Assembly: GCF_958295425.1 (NCBI RefSeq)
Contig: NC_081142.1
Span: forward strand, 9,591,754-9,655,753
Origin: Solea solea
Lineage: Eukaryota; Chordata; Actinopteri; Pleuronectiformes; Soleidae
Direction: 5' to 3'
DNA length: 64,000 nt
Of the stretch, positions 25,801 to 37,100 are shown piece after piece. The notes below the pieces were generated by a model that saw only the letters and a program-made list of their open reading frames with translations, did no database searches and was not told the DNA's origin. Made by a program: the position numbers and the translations under genes. Positions within the stretch are counted from its first letter, which is position 1; the number at the start of each line of letters is the position of its first letter.

Positions 25801-26256
25801 AGGCGATCTTGGCCTCTGCCCAGAAAGCACAGCAGTAGAAAGAGAGCTGCCAGGAAAGCAGCGAGGGGAAAGTCATTTATTTTTTTGAAACCTTTCTCCA
25901 GATAGAGCAGCAAATATTCTGAGCTGTGTATGCAAAACCAAACTTAACGCAACTCAGTGGATACTTCTACACTGTAATGTTAACAAAATCAGTACCAGAC
26001 TGTGTCGTGCACTGCTGATTATTTGGCTTTGACAAAGACAGTGACACTCACACACAGACGCAGACTCTCATCCTTACCCTCTCAGTGTCTCCTGGCCACG
26101 GCGTCGAACCCGCTGCGCCGCTCTCTGGTCCACAGCACTGGTTAAGCGGCTCGCCTCAAACGGTGCATTTCCAGTTTGACTACATGCCACATTGACCGCT
26201 GCAAGACACACCGCTGCCCATCGCAGCAGCATCTGAGCCAGATTCCCTGATCCCAT
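1..26256 (-). CDS. fbn2: Fibrillin (fibrillin-2/3 type), 5' part of gene, seven coding exons, partial
   Basis: Fibrillins are large secreted glycoproteins that assemble into extracellular microfibrils and bind latent TGF-beta complexes. Joined coding exons (minus strand): 26256-26078, 18651-18569, 18434-18327, 12395-12300, 11907-11812, 3538-3341, 850-725. All have AG/GT borders and phases that join without a break, giving 295 complete codons; known fibrillins have about 2,800-2,900, so only about 10% is present. Order seen: signal peptide (about 1-25), basic RVRRR furin-type site (49-53), fibrillin unique N-terminal region (about 60-89), three EGF modules, hybrid domain (about 189-254, nine cysteines), first calcium-binding EGF (about 255-295). 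Stretches such as [19 protein letters not shown] and [19 protein letters not shown] fit fibrillin-2 best from memory. The neighbouring CERS4-type gene matches the human FBN3-CERS4 order, so this may be the FBN3 counterpart. Fibrillin identity is near certain; the paralogue symbol is tentative. Confidence 0.9.
725..850 (-). CDS. fbn2: Fibrillin coding exon 7: first calcium-binding EGF module
   Basis: This 126-nt exon has the typical size and phase of a fibrillin cbEGF exon. It encodes [17 protein letters not shown] and [15 protein letters not shown], with the D-V-D-E-C calcium-binding start and the C-x-N-x4-Y hydroxylation consensus, then ends at CEG before the donor GTGAGT. Because the phase is 1-1, the module could be skipped or duplicated without breaking the frame, as usual for this family. 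Confidence 0.94.
851..3340 (-). other. Fibrillin intron 6
   Basis: This 2.5-kb intron contains a LINE-type 3' tail at 1045-1110 and a GA-rich purine block at about 1737-1850. Short open frames here have no recognisable domain, and none is flanked by convincing splice sites. Confidence 0.7.
1045..1110 (+). repeat. Fish retroposon 3' tail with ATTGA repeats
   Basis: The string gaatttccccttcaggatca followed by ataaagt and ATTGA repeats is a common 3' end of non-LTR retroposon copies in fish. Only the tail is present; no reverse transcriptase coding is visible. The exact family is not assigned. Confidence 0.5.
3341..3538 (-). CDS. fbn2: Fibrillin coding exon 6: hybrid domain 1
   Basis: This 198-nt exon encodes the whole first hybrid domain, from DYRTGPCF to [10 protein letters not shown]. 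Nine cysteines are visible, including the CC pair of [14 protein letters not shown]. The odd number fits the free cysteine known for fibrillin hybrid domain 1, proposed to form intermolecular disulfides. The acceptor is CGACCACAG and the donor GTCAGT. An overlapping plus-strand frame is the antisense shadow of this exon. Confidence 0.95.
10770..10831. repeat. (CA)n microsatellite
   Basis: About 60 bp of CA dinucleotides, interrupted once by a G near 10803, in fibrillin intron 5. It is the longest CA tract of the fibrillin part. Confidence 0.95.
11113..11742. mobile_element. Non-autonomous hAT-like inverted-repeat element (MITE)
   Basis: The left end reads TTTTTCCACTGCATAGTACC. The right end, read on the opposite strand, is CTTCTCCATTAGTGATAGTACC. 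These form imperfect terminal inverted repeats about 630 bp apart. The flanks AAATGACG (11105-11112) and AAATAACC (11743-11750) agree at six of eight positions, fitting a decayed 8-bp target duplication as made by hAT transposases. There is no transposase coding. Many fish genomes carry similar copies, to my recollection; the superfamily is inferred from the duplication length. Confidence 0.55.
11812..11907 (-). CDS. fbn2: Fibrillin coding exon 5: third EGF module
   Basis: This 96-nt exon encodes [19 protein letters not shown] and [13 protein letters not shown], the third non-calcium EGF module with six cysteines. The residues around [16 protein letters not shown] fit fibrillin-2/3 better than fibrillin-1. 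The acceptor lies just after a C17 run on the coding strand. Confidence 0.93.
11908..12299 (-). other. Fibrillin intron 4
   Basis: A short 392-bp intron between EGF2 and EGF3. Its notable content is the G17 run (plus strand) at 11921-11937, which is C17 on the coding strand, directly before the acceptor of exon 5. Confidence 0.85.
11921..11937 (-). promoter_or_regulatory. C17 polypyrimidine tract at a fibrillin 3' splice site
   Basis: On the coding strand a run of 17 C residues is followed by GTGTCTCCTGTAG and then exon 5. The run therefore sits where the polypyrimidine tract of the 3' splice site is expected. Homopolymers of this length are prone to length change, and the reference length could also contain a sequencing error. 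Confidence 0.6.
12300..12395 (-). CDS. fbn2: Fibrillin coding exon 4: second EGF module
   Basis: This 96-nt exon encodes [19 protein letters not shown] and the rest of EGF2 ending SHCGQ, with all six cysteines and no calcium-binding D-x-D-E motif, as expected for the N-terminal EGF modules. The acceptor is TCTCTTACAG and the donor GTGAGT. Confidence 0.92.
15086..15377 (+). mobile_element. Small dispersed inverted-repeat element, copy 1
   Basis: The left end contains gtccagtactgtatctaaca, and the right end, read on the opposite strand, contains GTCCAGTGTATAAGAATTAG, giving imperfect terminal inverted repeats. The internal words attgttgtttttcacg, aggaggatttattggcag and agatgtcactaattct recur in the other copies of this window (21960-22165 and 52515-52995). 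There is no coding capacity. It looks like a MITE-type repeat known to me as common in percomorph fish; the name is not assigned. Confidence 0.5.
17433..17465. repeat. Perfect 15-bp inverted repeat with 3-nt loop
   Basis: CAGAGTGTGTGAAAT is followed by GTG and then by its exact reverse complement ATTTCACACACTCTG. It could form a small DNA cruciform or RNA hairpin in the fibrillin intron. It is too short for a typical microRNA precursor. Confidence 0.85.
18327..18434 (-). CDS. fbn2: Fibrillin coding exon 3: first EGF module with Gly-Ala tail
   Basis: This 108-nt exon encodes [18 protein letters not shown] and completes the six cysteines of EGF1 with [12 protein letters not shown]. After the last cysteine it runs GAGAGAG before the donor GTCAGT at 18326. 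Human fibrillin-1 and -2 have a short Gly-Ser-basic-Ser linker here, so the linker is three residues longer in this gene. It is encoded by GGAGCA hexamer repeats. Confidence 0.9.
18569..18651 (-). CDS. fbn2: Fibrillin coding exon 2: unique N-terminal (FUN) region
   Basis: This 83-nt exon encodes [19 protein letters not shown] and GGNQCIV, the four-cysteine N-terminal region unique to fibrillins and related proteins. It mediates head-to-tail assembly with the C-terminus. Borders are GTTAG acceptor and GTAAGT donor. It is separated from exon 3 by only 134 bp. Confidence 0.92.
20197..20575. repeat. Purine-rich low-complexity tract
   Basis: About 380 bp on the plus strand is strongly G+A biased, with words such as gggaaa, gaggaag and caggagga. 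Pyrimidine richness on the other strand keeps most frames free of stops, which explains the overlapping open frames here in both directions. Nothing in the translations resembles a protein domain. Confidence 0.75.
21960..22165. mobile_element. Fragments of the small dispersed inverted-repeat element
   Basis: At about 21960-22020 the plus strand has the 3' end words of the 15086-15377 element (cagatgtcactaattctgac). At about 22098-22160 the minus strand has its 5' end words (ATCCAGTGTGTAACATTAAG followed by GAGG). The two pieces point in opposite directions, so they are separate truncated copies or a rearranged one. Confidence 0.4.
26078..26256 (-). CDS. fbn2: Fibrillin coding exon 1: start, signal peptide, furin-type site
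   Basis: The ATG at 26256-26254 opens a hydrophobic leader ([16 protein letters not shown]) and a variable linker ending in RVRRR at residues 49-53, followed by GQETLRG. This matches the N-terminal propeptide of fibrillins, where a basic site just before the PNVCG motif is cut. The donor at 26077 leaves phase 2. The reading frame extends upstream to 26304 only through a GTG, so the ATG was preferred. A TAG followed by CCCCTACAC near 26401 is a possible acceptor of this exon's 5' UTR part. Confidence 0.85.
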
Positions 26257-28900
26257 TGGTTCTGTCTGGCTGTTCCTCCAAGTGCAGCACCCCGTCGTTA
26301 CCACTCACTTACTTGACTGTCCGTTCACCGGGGTGGACCCAGGGTGAACAGGAAGATCTAGACCTGGATCCAGTCCTGGTGTGCACACCAGTGTAGGGGC
26401 TAGACAGAGGACGAGAGGAGATAAAAGTTATGGAATCTTTGCCCCTTATCCATAATTGTAATGCCCTCATTTTCTGGATTGGAAATCACTGATCCAACAG
26501 ATCAAGTTTATTTTTTACGATTTTGTCGTACAAGTCAAATCACCCCTTTCCGACCTTAACAACCTTGTGAAATGGATATACTGTTGTTGGATATGTTAAA
26601 GAAAGAGAAGACATACTGTATGAGAAGAACAACACACACCAAATACTGTATGTATTGACTGTAGACAGGAAAATGTCTTTCTGTGACTACACAGACACAA
26701 ATATTTCATAGTTATTGTTATTAAAATGCTGCTCATCGCGATTGTAATCATATTAAAGACGTATAAAAACAGGAGGCTTGTCAAACTGTGACACATCTCA
26801 GTGTGAGATAGTTTTTGGCCTGTGAATCACTGCATGCAGAACAACCTCCACCCATCAGTTTATCCATCGCACTGTATTATTTCAAGTCGTTTGTAGACGT
26901 TGTTTGGATTTAAAGGGAGACATGGCGTATAAGTTGGAAATCCCTGCCCTAAACCATAGCCATGTGCCTGGAGGCAGCCAAAGAGACAGACCAGAGGGAG
27001 GACTGATGAAAGGACAGGGGTCAAAGTTGAGTAAGAGTTAAATGGTGATGCAATGATGATCAATTAGCTCAATATTAGATCAATGAATGCACTTCCAAAA
27101 ACCTCAAATTAAATGACTTTAAATTGCATTTATTGTACAGTACTGGATACACGATACACGATAACAGTCTTCGAAGCCTGTCCTGACTTTATTAAATTGG
27201 AAAACACCCAGAGTGCAGCTGGACCGCACAGCCAGGAGGTTTATTTTCTCTTCTATACCTCAACATACACCACAGGTCTGAGAGTGAACTGCGGGCCCCT
27301 GGTGATATATAACCTGAGCAGATCCAGCCTGCAGCCCTCAACTTATGAGTCCAACTACATTATCAGGGCTGACAAAGTAAGAAAAAGAAAAAGAAATATG
27401 GCCTCCACACATCCCAGTGACTCAGATCAATTTAAATGGAAAATGGAAGATTGAGTAGATGAGCTGTGCACTCGCTAAAGCACGAAGAGAAAAAGATGAA
27501 TGTGAAGGAGTACTGATGTGAATGTAATTGTACCTAAATTATACATAAATAACATTACCCCCACATAACTCTATTCAAATGTAAGCCCTATTTATCTCCT
27601 ATATCGCACGATTGTTCATGGTCCATAAAATAAATTCCCAAACCACATAATCCCACACTGATAAACCAAAGAAGAGTCCATAAACCACATCATATTCACA
27701 GACAAGAGGCTCAACTCAGACAACTTTCCACCTTTCCAATAAACCCAGAAACACATCAGTTCATTGATTCATTTACTAATCCATTGGTACTTTGATTCTT
27801 ACAGTTTTCCTTTTCTTTTTTTCCCACATTAAACACGACAAAAGTAGCTGTGGTTGTAGTTGCACGCAGCAAGAGAAGTTTGATGGGGGCGGGATCAATG
27901 GTGAACAAAAGAAATGCCTGATCAATTATCGAGAGGAAGCTGCGCTGAGGATCTCTGCTGTCAAAATGAAAACAGGTTCCTACACAATCAATTAAACACC
28001 ACAGTGAAGCCACAAGGCGTCTCCTGAGCAATGTCAAACACAAAGTCATAAATAAATAAATAAATAAATAAAAGTACAGTAGCGTTAACCACACACACAC
28101 ACACACACGCATATATAGTACATAAATGTAATACACTCTTGTTGATGATGTGTCTGTTGTTTACTGACAGAAACAAAATGTGTTGTTTTTTTTCCCCACT
28201 ATATTGCAGCACAAACCTCTGTCTGTGTGACACCACAACTTTATGAATGAAGACAAACGCAACAGCGGCGTGTGTGTCCTCTGTCCACGAGTGGAAACGT
28301 TCTTTTAACACATCAATAGTTGCACTTCTCCCACACTATGACAACTTCTTTCTGCAAGGCGAGAAATCAATCTGTAAAATGTTTCCCCTATTAAAAAAAA
28401 AAGCCGGTTTAAAAATGCAGCTGTCGCGATTCACACACTCTTTACAACAAATGTAAAAATAAATAAATAAAATAAATGTATCATCCATCTTTGCGCATCT
28501 TAAACTTGCACAACTCGCATCAATTCCGCAGACGCGCATTGCGGGATAATGTCCCGTGAAACAACGCGCTCGTAAAACAATAGTCACCATCAGCGCTATT
28601 GATACGTTGATTGTCAGAGATCACTAATGCACACAATACCTTGCAACAACTGGAGAGCCTTTGGCGTCGAGGAGCCCAGAGTCGGAATTTGAGACAGGAT
28701 ATGCGCTCCAGAATGGAATATTTAACTATAGCCTTGTGAGAAAAAGAGAAAAGTTAGGGAATTGCCCTGTTAGGGAGAGGGGAGGGGACACAGAGTGAGG
28801 CAGAGACACAGAGAGAGAGAGAGAGAGAGGGAGAGAGGGAGAGAGGGGGTAGTCACGGACTGCAGGACAAACCCACATTCCTCAAGACTCCTAGAGTCAT
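26257..28900 (-). other. 5' region of the fibrillin gene
   Basis: No coding exon upstream of the start ATG was recognised. The region includes an AAATA repeat (about 28045-28071), a CA tract (about 28090-28110), a GA tract (about 28810-28850) and a modestly CpG-containing stretch at 28500-28720. That stretch may hold the non-coding first exon. Confidence 0.5.
28640..28720 (-). promoter_or_regulatory. Candidate non-coding first exon / promoter of the fibrillin gene
   Basis: On the minus strand, GGCTCTCCAGTTGTTGCAAG is followed at 28639 by a donor-like GTATTG. It lies 2.4 kb upstream of the start-codon exon and is preceded by an A/T-rich TTAAATA element near 28715-28725. This is consistent with a 5' UTR exon, but only the donor and the local composition support it. 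Confidence 0.25.
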
Positions 28901-30184
28901 TATAAAAGGGGCCAAGCAGCTAAACCTTCACACTGTGACCAACATATCTTCACTATCTTCACTCCTTCGGGCCACGTGAGTGATGACACCAGTGAGGGAT
29001 CTTTGATGGTTGCTAAGCAGCATTTGCATTAACACCAAGCAGTAAGCCAACAGTGGAAACACAATTAGGAAATTAACATTATCCATTAAAAAGTGAGGAA
29101 GTCGTGTCATGGGGCTTCATTTGAGTCGACATTCAACAGTTTCTCATGTGGCTCAAAAAAAAAAGAAATCCATCGCAGTTTGTCAAATTTACGCTCGCTG
29201 CTCAAATCATCCGGCTATTTACTGCCTGTGATTGACACATCCTTGTGCTTTGTTGCCACAAGTGCTGATAGGAAGTTAACATTGACAGAGTTGCCATCTG
29301 GGTGGTATATTGGTGAGGACAGCTGAGCACATCTCAGATGTTTCTACCTACTGTGCTGATTTCACCACTCTCGTGTGGTTCAGCTGGCCTGAGTGATGGT
29401 GCAAACGTATTGTTACACCCACAGCATGAATAACCACAATCCAATTGTTCCTGTCAGCAGTAAAGACATTTCACATTTAACAGAGCTTTCCATACTATTG
29501 GTTGTACTGATAAGAGAAACATCCAATTCATACGCTGTTGTTTATGTGTGTGTGCTGTTGTGAGGCCCATCATGTTGTGCAGCAGTTGCTGGCCGTCCAT
29601 AAACCGCATGGGTGCAGCACCGTTGGCTCTTGTCACCATGAGCAGCTCTGTGGATGGCTCTGACAACACCAGCACAGTTTCAGTCTACCTCCCAGATGTC
29701 ATCCAAGTTGAATTTGTTGTGCGACGAAGAGTCCATCTGTGTGTGTGACGACTGAGTGCAAAGACGAACAATTCCCCTTTCCCTTTTTTAAATGACAAAT
29801 ACAGATGAATGCCACCTTCTAATAAGGAAAGTAAGTCTCACAGGCACAGAAACTATTTATTGGTTTGGTTTCCGTGATGGTTGCAGTCAATGTGGTGTGT
29901 ACAATTGTAACACATGCCACTTGGTCAGCTTGTGTGTCCAGGGCTTAAGAAGTGTCCTGTCTAATTGCCCAACATTGTTGTTTTGTAATCAAAGGCATTT
30001 GACTGTCCTTGGTGTTAAATGTGCGTTGAGATTCGTTCATAGCATCATCTCCCTCGATATGACAGAGTGTGTATTTTAGTAATGTGTCAATGTAACTTCA
30101 GGTGTTTTTGACTGAGCTCATCCCCGACTGGATAATTATGTGCTGCTATTTTACAGCAGTTAGCGAGAGTATGTCTGTGTCCGG

Positions 30185-30475
30185 GCTGCACAGTTGGTGT
30201 CGTGGTTAGCACCCGGTCAGAACTAGGGCCTCTCTGCATGGAGTTTGCATGTTCTCCCTGTGTGTGCGTGGGTCTTCTCCAGGTGCCTCCGTTTCCTCCC
30301 ACAGTCCAAGAACATGCAATTTGGGGATTAGGTAAATTGGACACTCTAAATTGACCGGAGGTGTGAGAGTGAATGGTTGCTTGTCTCTCTATATGTGGCC
30401 CTGTGATGGACTGGCAAGCTATCCAGGTTATGCCTTCTCTATCGTCCTATGTCAGCTGAGACATATGGCGACTGT
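30185..30475 (+). mobile_element. V-SINE (DANA/HE1-type), near full length, degenerate
   Basis: A tRNA-like head (cgtggttagcacccggtcag) is followed by the conserved central block with catggagtttgcatgttctc and then cctcccacagtccaagaaca, and by a tail with tggactggcaagctatccag and tatgtcagctgagac. This layout matches V-SINEs such as zebrafish DANA. The head is mutated, so the copy is old. Confidence 0.65.
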
Positions 30476-33400
30476 AGTGACATCTTTTGTCCCACTTGTA
30501 CCTGCTGTCTGGATTCTTCAGTCCATCAGTTGATTCCAGATCACTATACTAGTATTGTTGGTCAAAGTGATTGTTAAACCATTACACCACCAGCCCGTGC
30601 TTTAACGCGCTGCAGTACATACTTTGGTGAAATGGTTTTAAGAACAGTCAAAGCAAAAACACAATTTGGCTGCAAAAGGAACCGTCGGTCAATTGTGGTA
30701 AAGAGGCTTCTCAATGTTCAAGTGGTTCTTCAGTCAGTAATCCGCTCATAAAGCTTCAGAAAGAACTCTGAAGAGTTATTGTTTGTTTGTCAGAGTGGAA
30801 ACTTCTTTTGGGGACAACAAGCAGAGCGGACAGGACACACACACACACACACACACACAGGTTTTGTAAGGGTCATTAGGTGGATTTAAAGGTTACCTGG
30901 ATGTTGTGTTCTCTCCCTGACATTATTTGGTGAGCTTTACAAAGGGCAGGCGTTTTCTTGTTGTTCTCCGGCCAGTATTCAAAGCAAAGATTAAAAAAAG
31001 TTGGGTAATTACAACCATGTGCAAAATGCATTTTGTCTTTGCAGAACTTGGGCATGCCTTAAATTTAACAAACTGAGGGGGACTGACTTCCAGAAAAGAT
31101 GATGTAAAGCCACTTTTAATTATCAAGGGATGTGTTCGACTTTAACTTGAAAGCATGAACATTTCCACATTGTCCTCCACTGTTAAGTGAGCGCTCGGCA
31201 TTGTGGCCAACTTGAAGTGCTCAGTGAAAATAACCAGGGCATGTCGCGTTACATCAGAGTTAAGAATTCAAACCGGTACCTCTATCATGTACACACCACC
31301 GAACACTCTCTCAGATCATCCTATTGAAAAGGGCATTTCACCCTAATGGGGAACATGCTGTAGGACCAGCCTTCAACATGCTGCAGAGTCATGCGAGATG
31401 ATTTGTGGTGTGGTGCAGAAGCCTTGAAGGAGTCTCACGGGCTCACACTGACACCATGAAAGACAGGGATAGATGGGAACAAAGATTTAGACCCTAAAGG
31501 AGTTTCAAGCCCATTGCAAGTATGTGTGTGTGTCCCTTCTCTCTCTTTTTTCCCCCAGCAGACCCTCCCTCTCCCCTCTAAACAGAACCATATTTTGCCA
31601 AGCAGTGATCTGGCTACAGAGGAAAAACACACCACTGTCTGTCTGTATGTTCTGTGCTTCCAGAGCCCACCGAAATACTTTTAGTAGCTGTCCCTTCCCC
31701 TCCTTTTCCTTGTCCCCCTCTCCTTCCCTTTATCTCTGTATTTTTCTCACTTGTCTCCCATCGCTTTTCAGTAAGTACCTCTGTGTACACATATGGAAAC
31801 ACCCACGTAAACACACCATACGTTGACCTGCGGTAAATACACACACTCGCACTTCTGACGTCACACATATTTCCCGTTGCGATCTCTGAAGTACAAGAGA
31901 TTTTTGTTGGTTTGTTTGGTTTTTTCGTGTTTAGACGATTGCAAACATGAACATGTGTTTTCAAGATTAAGTTCCATTGTCAGGTTTAATACTTGTTATG
32001 CCGTGAATCAAAAAAAATGGCCCTGGTTGGTCTTGTGGTGACTGTTGTGGTGACTACTCGGGCTCACATTGACAAAAGCAAGCCATTTGTTTTGCACGAA
32101 CCAGACTAGAATATTATTACATGTGCCAGGCATAGTGGGGGCAGGAATGTGGGCAATTCGTTGAGCATGTGGGTCCCTCTTGTTGCTCACTTGGTATAAT
32201 AAGCCAGAAACCAGTTAAGGATTAGATTGTCCTCATATGAACATGTAAGCCAAATTTCCATCAAACGGTACAGTGAAGTTCAGCCTGCCATGGTGTGGTT
32301 TGGAATGGTACACCCTAATCTGCCTTGCACTTCCACCGTGGGGTGTGTGGGCCAGATGGTGATATCTGTGTCAGCTACGTAAATAGTGTGATGTCATACC
32401 AGCTTGACACAGGGTAGCTTGCCAATAAATTCCACGAAGAGGGAAAAACGGAACGCAGTAAACAAAGGATTACAATGGAGAAAGTCCAGCATTTCACGTT
32501 CTGTCTTCTTGGCATGTGGCTGTTAATCACAAGAAGAGGACAAGCTTTGTTTGAGAGAAGGCCCGCTGCGAAGAAAACTGTGTTTTGTGTTTTTTCCTAT
32601 TCTCCCGATTCCTCTAAAGTGATGATTCTGTCAATAAATCATCAAACTGTGGTATTTCTAAGTCCACCCTTTAAGAGCTAGGCGACTGTTGGGTACCCTG
32701 CACACATTTGGACAAAGGAAACACAAATAATCGTAAAATACACCAAACTGAACCAAATAGAACTGCTCGTTGGAACTGGGGCTATAGCTACACACTTTGA
32801 CATTCACGTACACCGGCTAATCTTTATATCCCATGTCTAACTGGGATTCCTTGTGTGCCAAAATGTTCCAAACAGCATCTTTATCTGATGGGAAAAGGCT
32901 AAGTGTCTCCATGTCTTAACTGTTTGTGTGAGTGTATGGACACAGCAGTGATCTGCACTTCTGCTTGTGCAGTGTTTGACTTTAATGCTTGATCTCCTCT
33001 GACACAGACAGTAAGAACCAGGAGATCCCACCGGAGCCTGGAGGGGGTTTTCAGGCTGTCTAGTCCTGTCAGCAGAGACATCGTTGAGCCAAATCACTTC
33101 CATGACAGCTTCACAGCAGGGAGAGACTAATAGCCAGAATTAGTCATATTGTCCCACTGCCCACAGCAGTGAACCATCACACATGTGTCTCTGAAGGCAG
33201 GACCGGACCTGAGAAGTATGTGTTAAAGGACCACAATTTGTTTCATATATATATAAGTAACCATATGAATATGAATGTCATATGAATGCCCGAAACATTT
33301 GAAAATCTACATTGAAATGTGTCTCAGATGGACTAAAGTTTTCATTGGTAAACACTTCATAAAAGGAAGAATCATTCACCCATCCAGCCACGTGTTTAAT

Positions 33401-34075
33401 GTAAAACAAGAAGAGAAACAGCAATATCCGTCAAAATGTGGAATATCAAAAAGAAAAGTTAAATAAAGCAATTAAGTAGTTCACTGAAGCTTTAAGCAAT
33501 AAGCGGAAGGAAGAAAACCAGAAACCCCGTCGTTTGTGCATCAGTAACATTTCCCGCTCTCCACACTGATGTCACTCACATGCTGTCTCTTCAGCTTTTA
33601 CAGCAGAGAGTAGCGCTAAGGTCATGGGAGCATGGAGGTGTGTGCGTGCATAGCGTGTGCACTGTATATCGTAAGGCGGGGCTGAGGGATTAGTGGTTGG
33701 TTTCAGAGTGTCATCATGGTCTTGGGGTTTGTGGTTGGAGCCTGTGGGGTCAGGGTGGAGTGTGGCTGGGTCTAGAGATGGTCTCAGTTGGAAATCTTGT
33801 GGTCAGCTGTTGGGTTTTTTTTTTTTTTTCCCTGTGTGAATGAAAATGTGATCAGTGCTCCGTGCACATACCAAACAAATGAAAAGATGATCTCTGAATG
33901 CCTAAAACTGGAACTATAACTGGCATAGACATACAGACAGACAGATGGATGGATAGACACCCTATTTTTTATAACTTAAAAAAGAAAAATAGTCGTACTG
34001 AGAACTGTTTCTGAAATTAAAATAAAAGTGTCACAGTATATAAATCTTACCTTTGGGACTATCTACTAGAAAAGG

Positions 34076-34118
<43 letters not shown>

Positions 34119-34143
34119 CAGATAGATAGACAGACAGACAGAC
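34076..34143. repeat. (GATA)n/(GACA)n microsatellite
   Basis: About ten GATA units are followed by a mixed GATA/GACA section, and a shorter related patch lies at 33928-33958. The combination resembles Bkm-type satellites. No sex-linkage can be inferred from the sequence. Confidence 0.95.
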
Positions 34144-37100
34144 ATGTCCTCACGTGCAGGGCAATAGAACAACCCTCTGACCTCCTGTTTTTTCCCCCCA
34201 GGCTCCTGTTCCAGATTTTCCTTCTATTCAACCCAGTCTCATTTCCTAACCCTCCCTCACCACTCCCCTCCGTACCTCCTCTTCCATCTTTCTTTCCATC
34301 ACTTGCTTAGAAGGCGAAGCATTTCTCGCCTCACCTTACCTGTTGCTGTTTTGGTCTCCTGTAAAGACCTGGCCTTGTGCAGCTGTGCTGCCCCAGTGAT
34401 GCAGTGGGAGAGGAATGCAGAACTTCAAAGTATAACGCGAGTCAAGACAAAGAATGGCAGTGTTCGTCGGGGATGAGAATATGTGATCTCATAAAATAGC
34501 GCACAAACACATTGGTCCTTTCATGCAAGGTTAGACTTTGGAGGATGAGAGGGAGGGAGGAGGGAAGACCTGCCTCACATGTCTCCTGCCTGTTTTGTGG
34601 GAACCAGAGGAGGAAGAGGCGGTCTCATGTACACGTGATGCTGCTCTCCAGTGATAGAGCACATTGTAACTCCGCACAGCTCGTTTGGCCATGGTTTAAT
34701 GACTGTTAAAACATACAGTGGGGAAGTGGGATGGAGAGAGGTTTATGGCTGAAGTTTGGAAGACTCGGGTTTTAGTGGGCCATGGAGCAAAAGCTTCTGG
34801 ATGAGAGTTTTGAAATTCCGTTACCCTTGTAACTGCAAAAGGCAAGGGCAGGAGACGCTGCAAAAGAAAGAGCTGAAAAATCAAAAGAGGCAAGGAGAGA
34901 AATGTAGCAAGATTCCAAGAGAGCGGAAAGAATCCTCAGACTGCTTGGTAACAGTTTGAGGGGCTAATGGCTTTCAGATGTGTGCAGCGTCTTTTGTATT
35001 TTTAAAGGAGCATAAAACATTCTCTCTCAGAGGAATCCAAACAACGGTTGGAATTCACAGACTGAAAATTCACAACAGCAGTTAGAGCTAAAGGTTTATT
35101 TCATGATCACACTGGTTACAAGTATTATGTGTTTTACACTCACAAACACGCTTGTTGTTGTCTTTTAATCATCTCTGAGATTAGGTGCCATACTTTTCTT
35201 TTGTGTTGTTTTCTCTTTGGGAGTGTTGTAATGAGGGAAAGCAAGGGGCTCGGTGGGGGTGGTGTTCCCCTCCGTTTCCTGTTCAGACCTTGAGCTGGGA
35301 CTTGGACGAGAGTAGGTCATTTCTTGCTCCAACTGTAAAGTTGAAACTCCAACGAGTGCAGTCATTTCTTCGTCCGCTCTCAGCTCCGGGCAAATCATGG
35401 CTAGATTGTGGCAGACCAGGGGCTGAATTATCAGATATTATGTTGTCACTTCAGTAATTTATTTAAAAAAAAAAATTTTTATTTTGTTCTATGAATGTGT
35501 GGTACTTAAGTCAAAAGCAATAAAATGTTGAACTACTACTTAAAAGACAGATATTAACTCAGTGAAACAGAGGCTGTGATATTATCTATATGGAAATACA
35601 TCTCCACAGTACAGACATTTAAAAAGTATATATATAGTATATTCCCTGAAAGCCTGTGTTGTTTTCCTCATACACTGACCATAGTCCAGCATATTCATTC
35701 AGTCAAAGCCAGACAATGTATATTATTTATGGTTTTGCAAAATGAAATGAGTTTTGAACACAGTTTTCAGTTGTTCGTTCACTACACAGAATGAACCAAA
35801 TATCTATATCTTTTTCTACTGTTACAAGACTCGTGACTACACTTGAGATTTCACCAGATTTCAGCGTATAACCAACTTCACTGTAATCCTTTTCAATAAC
35901 TAAGCTCATTGAATAATACCCACCAAGAATTTTCCCCTAACCCTAGCCTCTGCGGTGAGTTTCAGGCTGCCCCTACTGAGGTGTGGTCCTCTAAAATGAT
36001 TTACACTGCTGAGAATAAAAGGAAAAGGGTGAAAAATGATTGCACTGGCTGTTGAATGAGGGGGATGGGCAGCATGGCGTCCGGATTTTGGAACAATCTG
36101 TCAACCAGAAAGTATAACAACTTTGATATGTCTTTCCTCCCCTCTGATTTTTTTTTGCTCTTTAGCATACCATAAACTTTTCATCTCCGTTTCAGTGAAA
36201 CCATACTTTGACCGATGCTGAAGCTCATGCATATGCTGTATGTACCATGGTCTCGTGTAAACGACTTACATTTATGTTTTCACTTTGGAAAAGCCAAGCC
36301 TTAATTAATGAGGAGCCTGTAAGACTTTAAGAAAACATATATTGTCCAGTAATGTGTTCTCTCATGACTTAACGTCACCCTGTCTATAACAAGGTCTTGG
36401 ATTTCACAGAGTAGCTTTTGGCTCAAGTTTATTCCAAACCACTCAAACCTTGAGCCCTGGTTCTTCATGACCTCAGCTGTGGGTGATACTAGGACGACAC
36501 ACACTCAAGAAGAAACCACTATTATCATGATACATCTTCAACTTTATTTGTGCTATTTTGTAATTACAGCTTTAACAAACATTGCCCCAAATTACTGATT
36601 TATTAAGTTTACAAGATGTTTTTTTTTTTTGTCAGTGGCCTAGTAATGCTGGTTAAACTTGTTCCATTCAAATACAAATTGCCCTTAAGAGTACATTGTA
36701 ACATCTGCAAAATCTTCAGTTCGAGAAAAACACGATAATGCCCAGCTGTCTAACTGTAAAGTGTTTGTATGACATTTGGGTGAGTTACTGTAAAGGAGTT
36801 TTGGGAGGCATCCAAATTGTTGAGCGTCACAACACAGACAGACGAATTCCAGTTGATCCTCAGCTACGTAGGAAGTGCAAAAATGATGCTTGTTTAGATC
36901 GTAATTGAAACAGTGAAGCATAAAGTCAATTCTTGACATAAATCTGTGTGCTTTTCACTCGCAGACACATGGTTTGAGTGCCCAGTTAACACGTCTGAGG
37001 GGTACAGGCTGTGTGCAAAGATTTCTAAACCCTAACCCTACCCTTCGACACATGGATCTCTGGTTCCAGCACCAGAATCTGAACTTGCCTCCTCCTCTGG

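Larger units (their letters stand above)
18652..26077 (-). other. Fibrillin intron 1 (between coding exons 1 and 2)
   Basis: This 7.4-kb intron is the usual place for first-intron enhancers, but no specific site was recognised. It contains a purine-rich block (about 20197-20575), pieces of the inverted-repeat element (21960-22165), a CT tract near 23030-23050 and no supported exon. Confidence 0.7.
28901..36000. other. Intergenic region, left part
   Basis: No gene is supported. It contains a V-SINE at about 30185-30475, a CA tract at about 30836-30860, and GATA/GACA repeats at 34076-34143. Open frames in this stretch are short, lack domains and are not flanked by matching splice sites. Confidence 0.6.

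Noticed and set aside
26257..26304. Upstream extension of the fibrillin start frame
   Set aside because: It begins with GTG, not ATG, and would place residues before the signal peptide.
34076..34143. Regularly spaced repeats resembling an array
   Set aside because: It is a simple GATA/GACA microsatellite without spacers, so not CRISPR-like.
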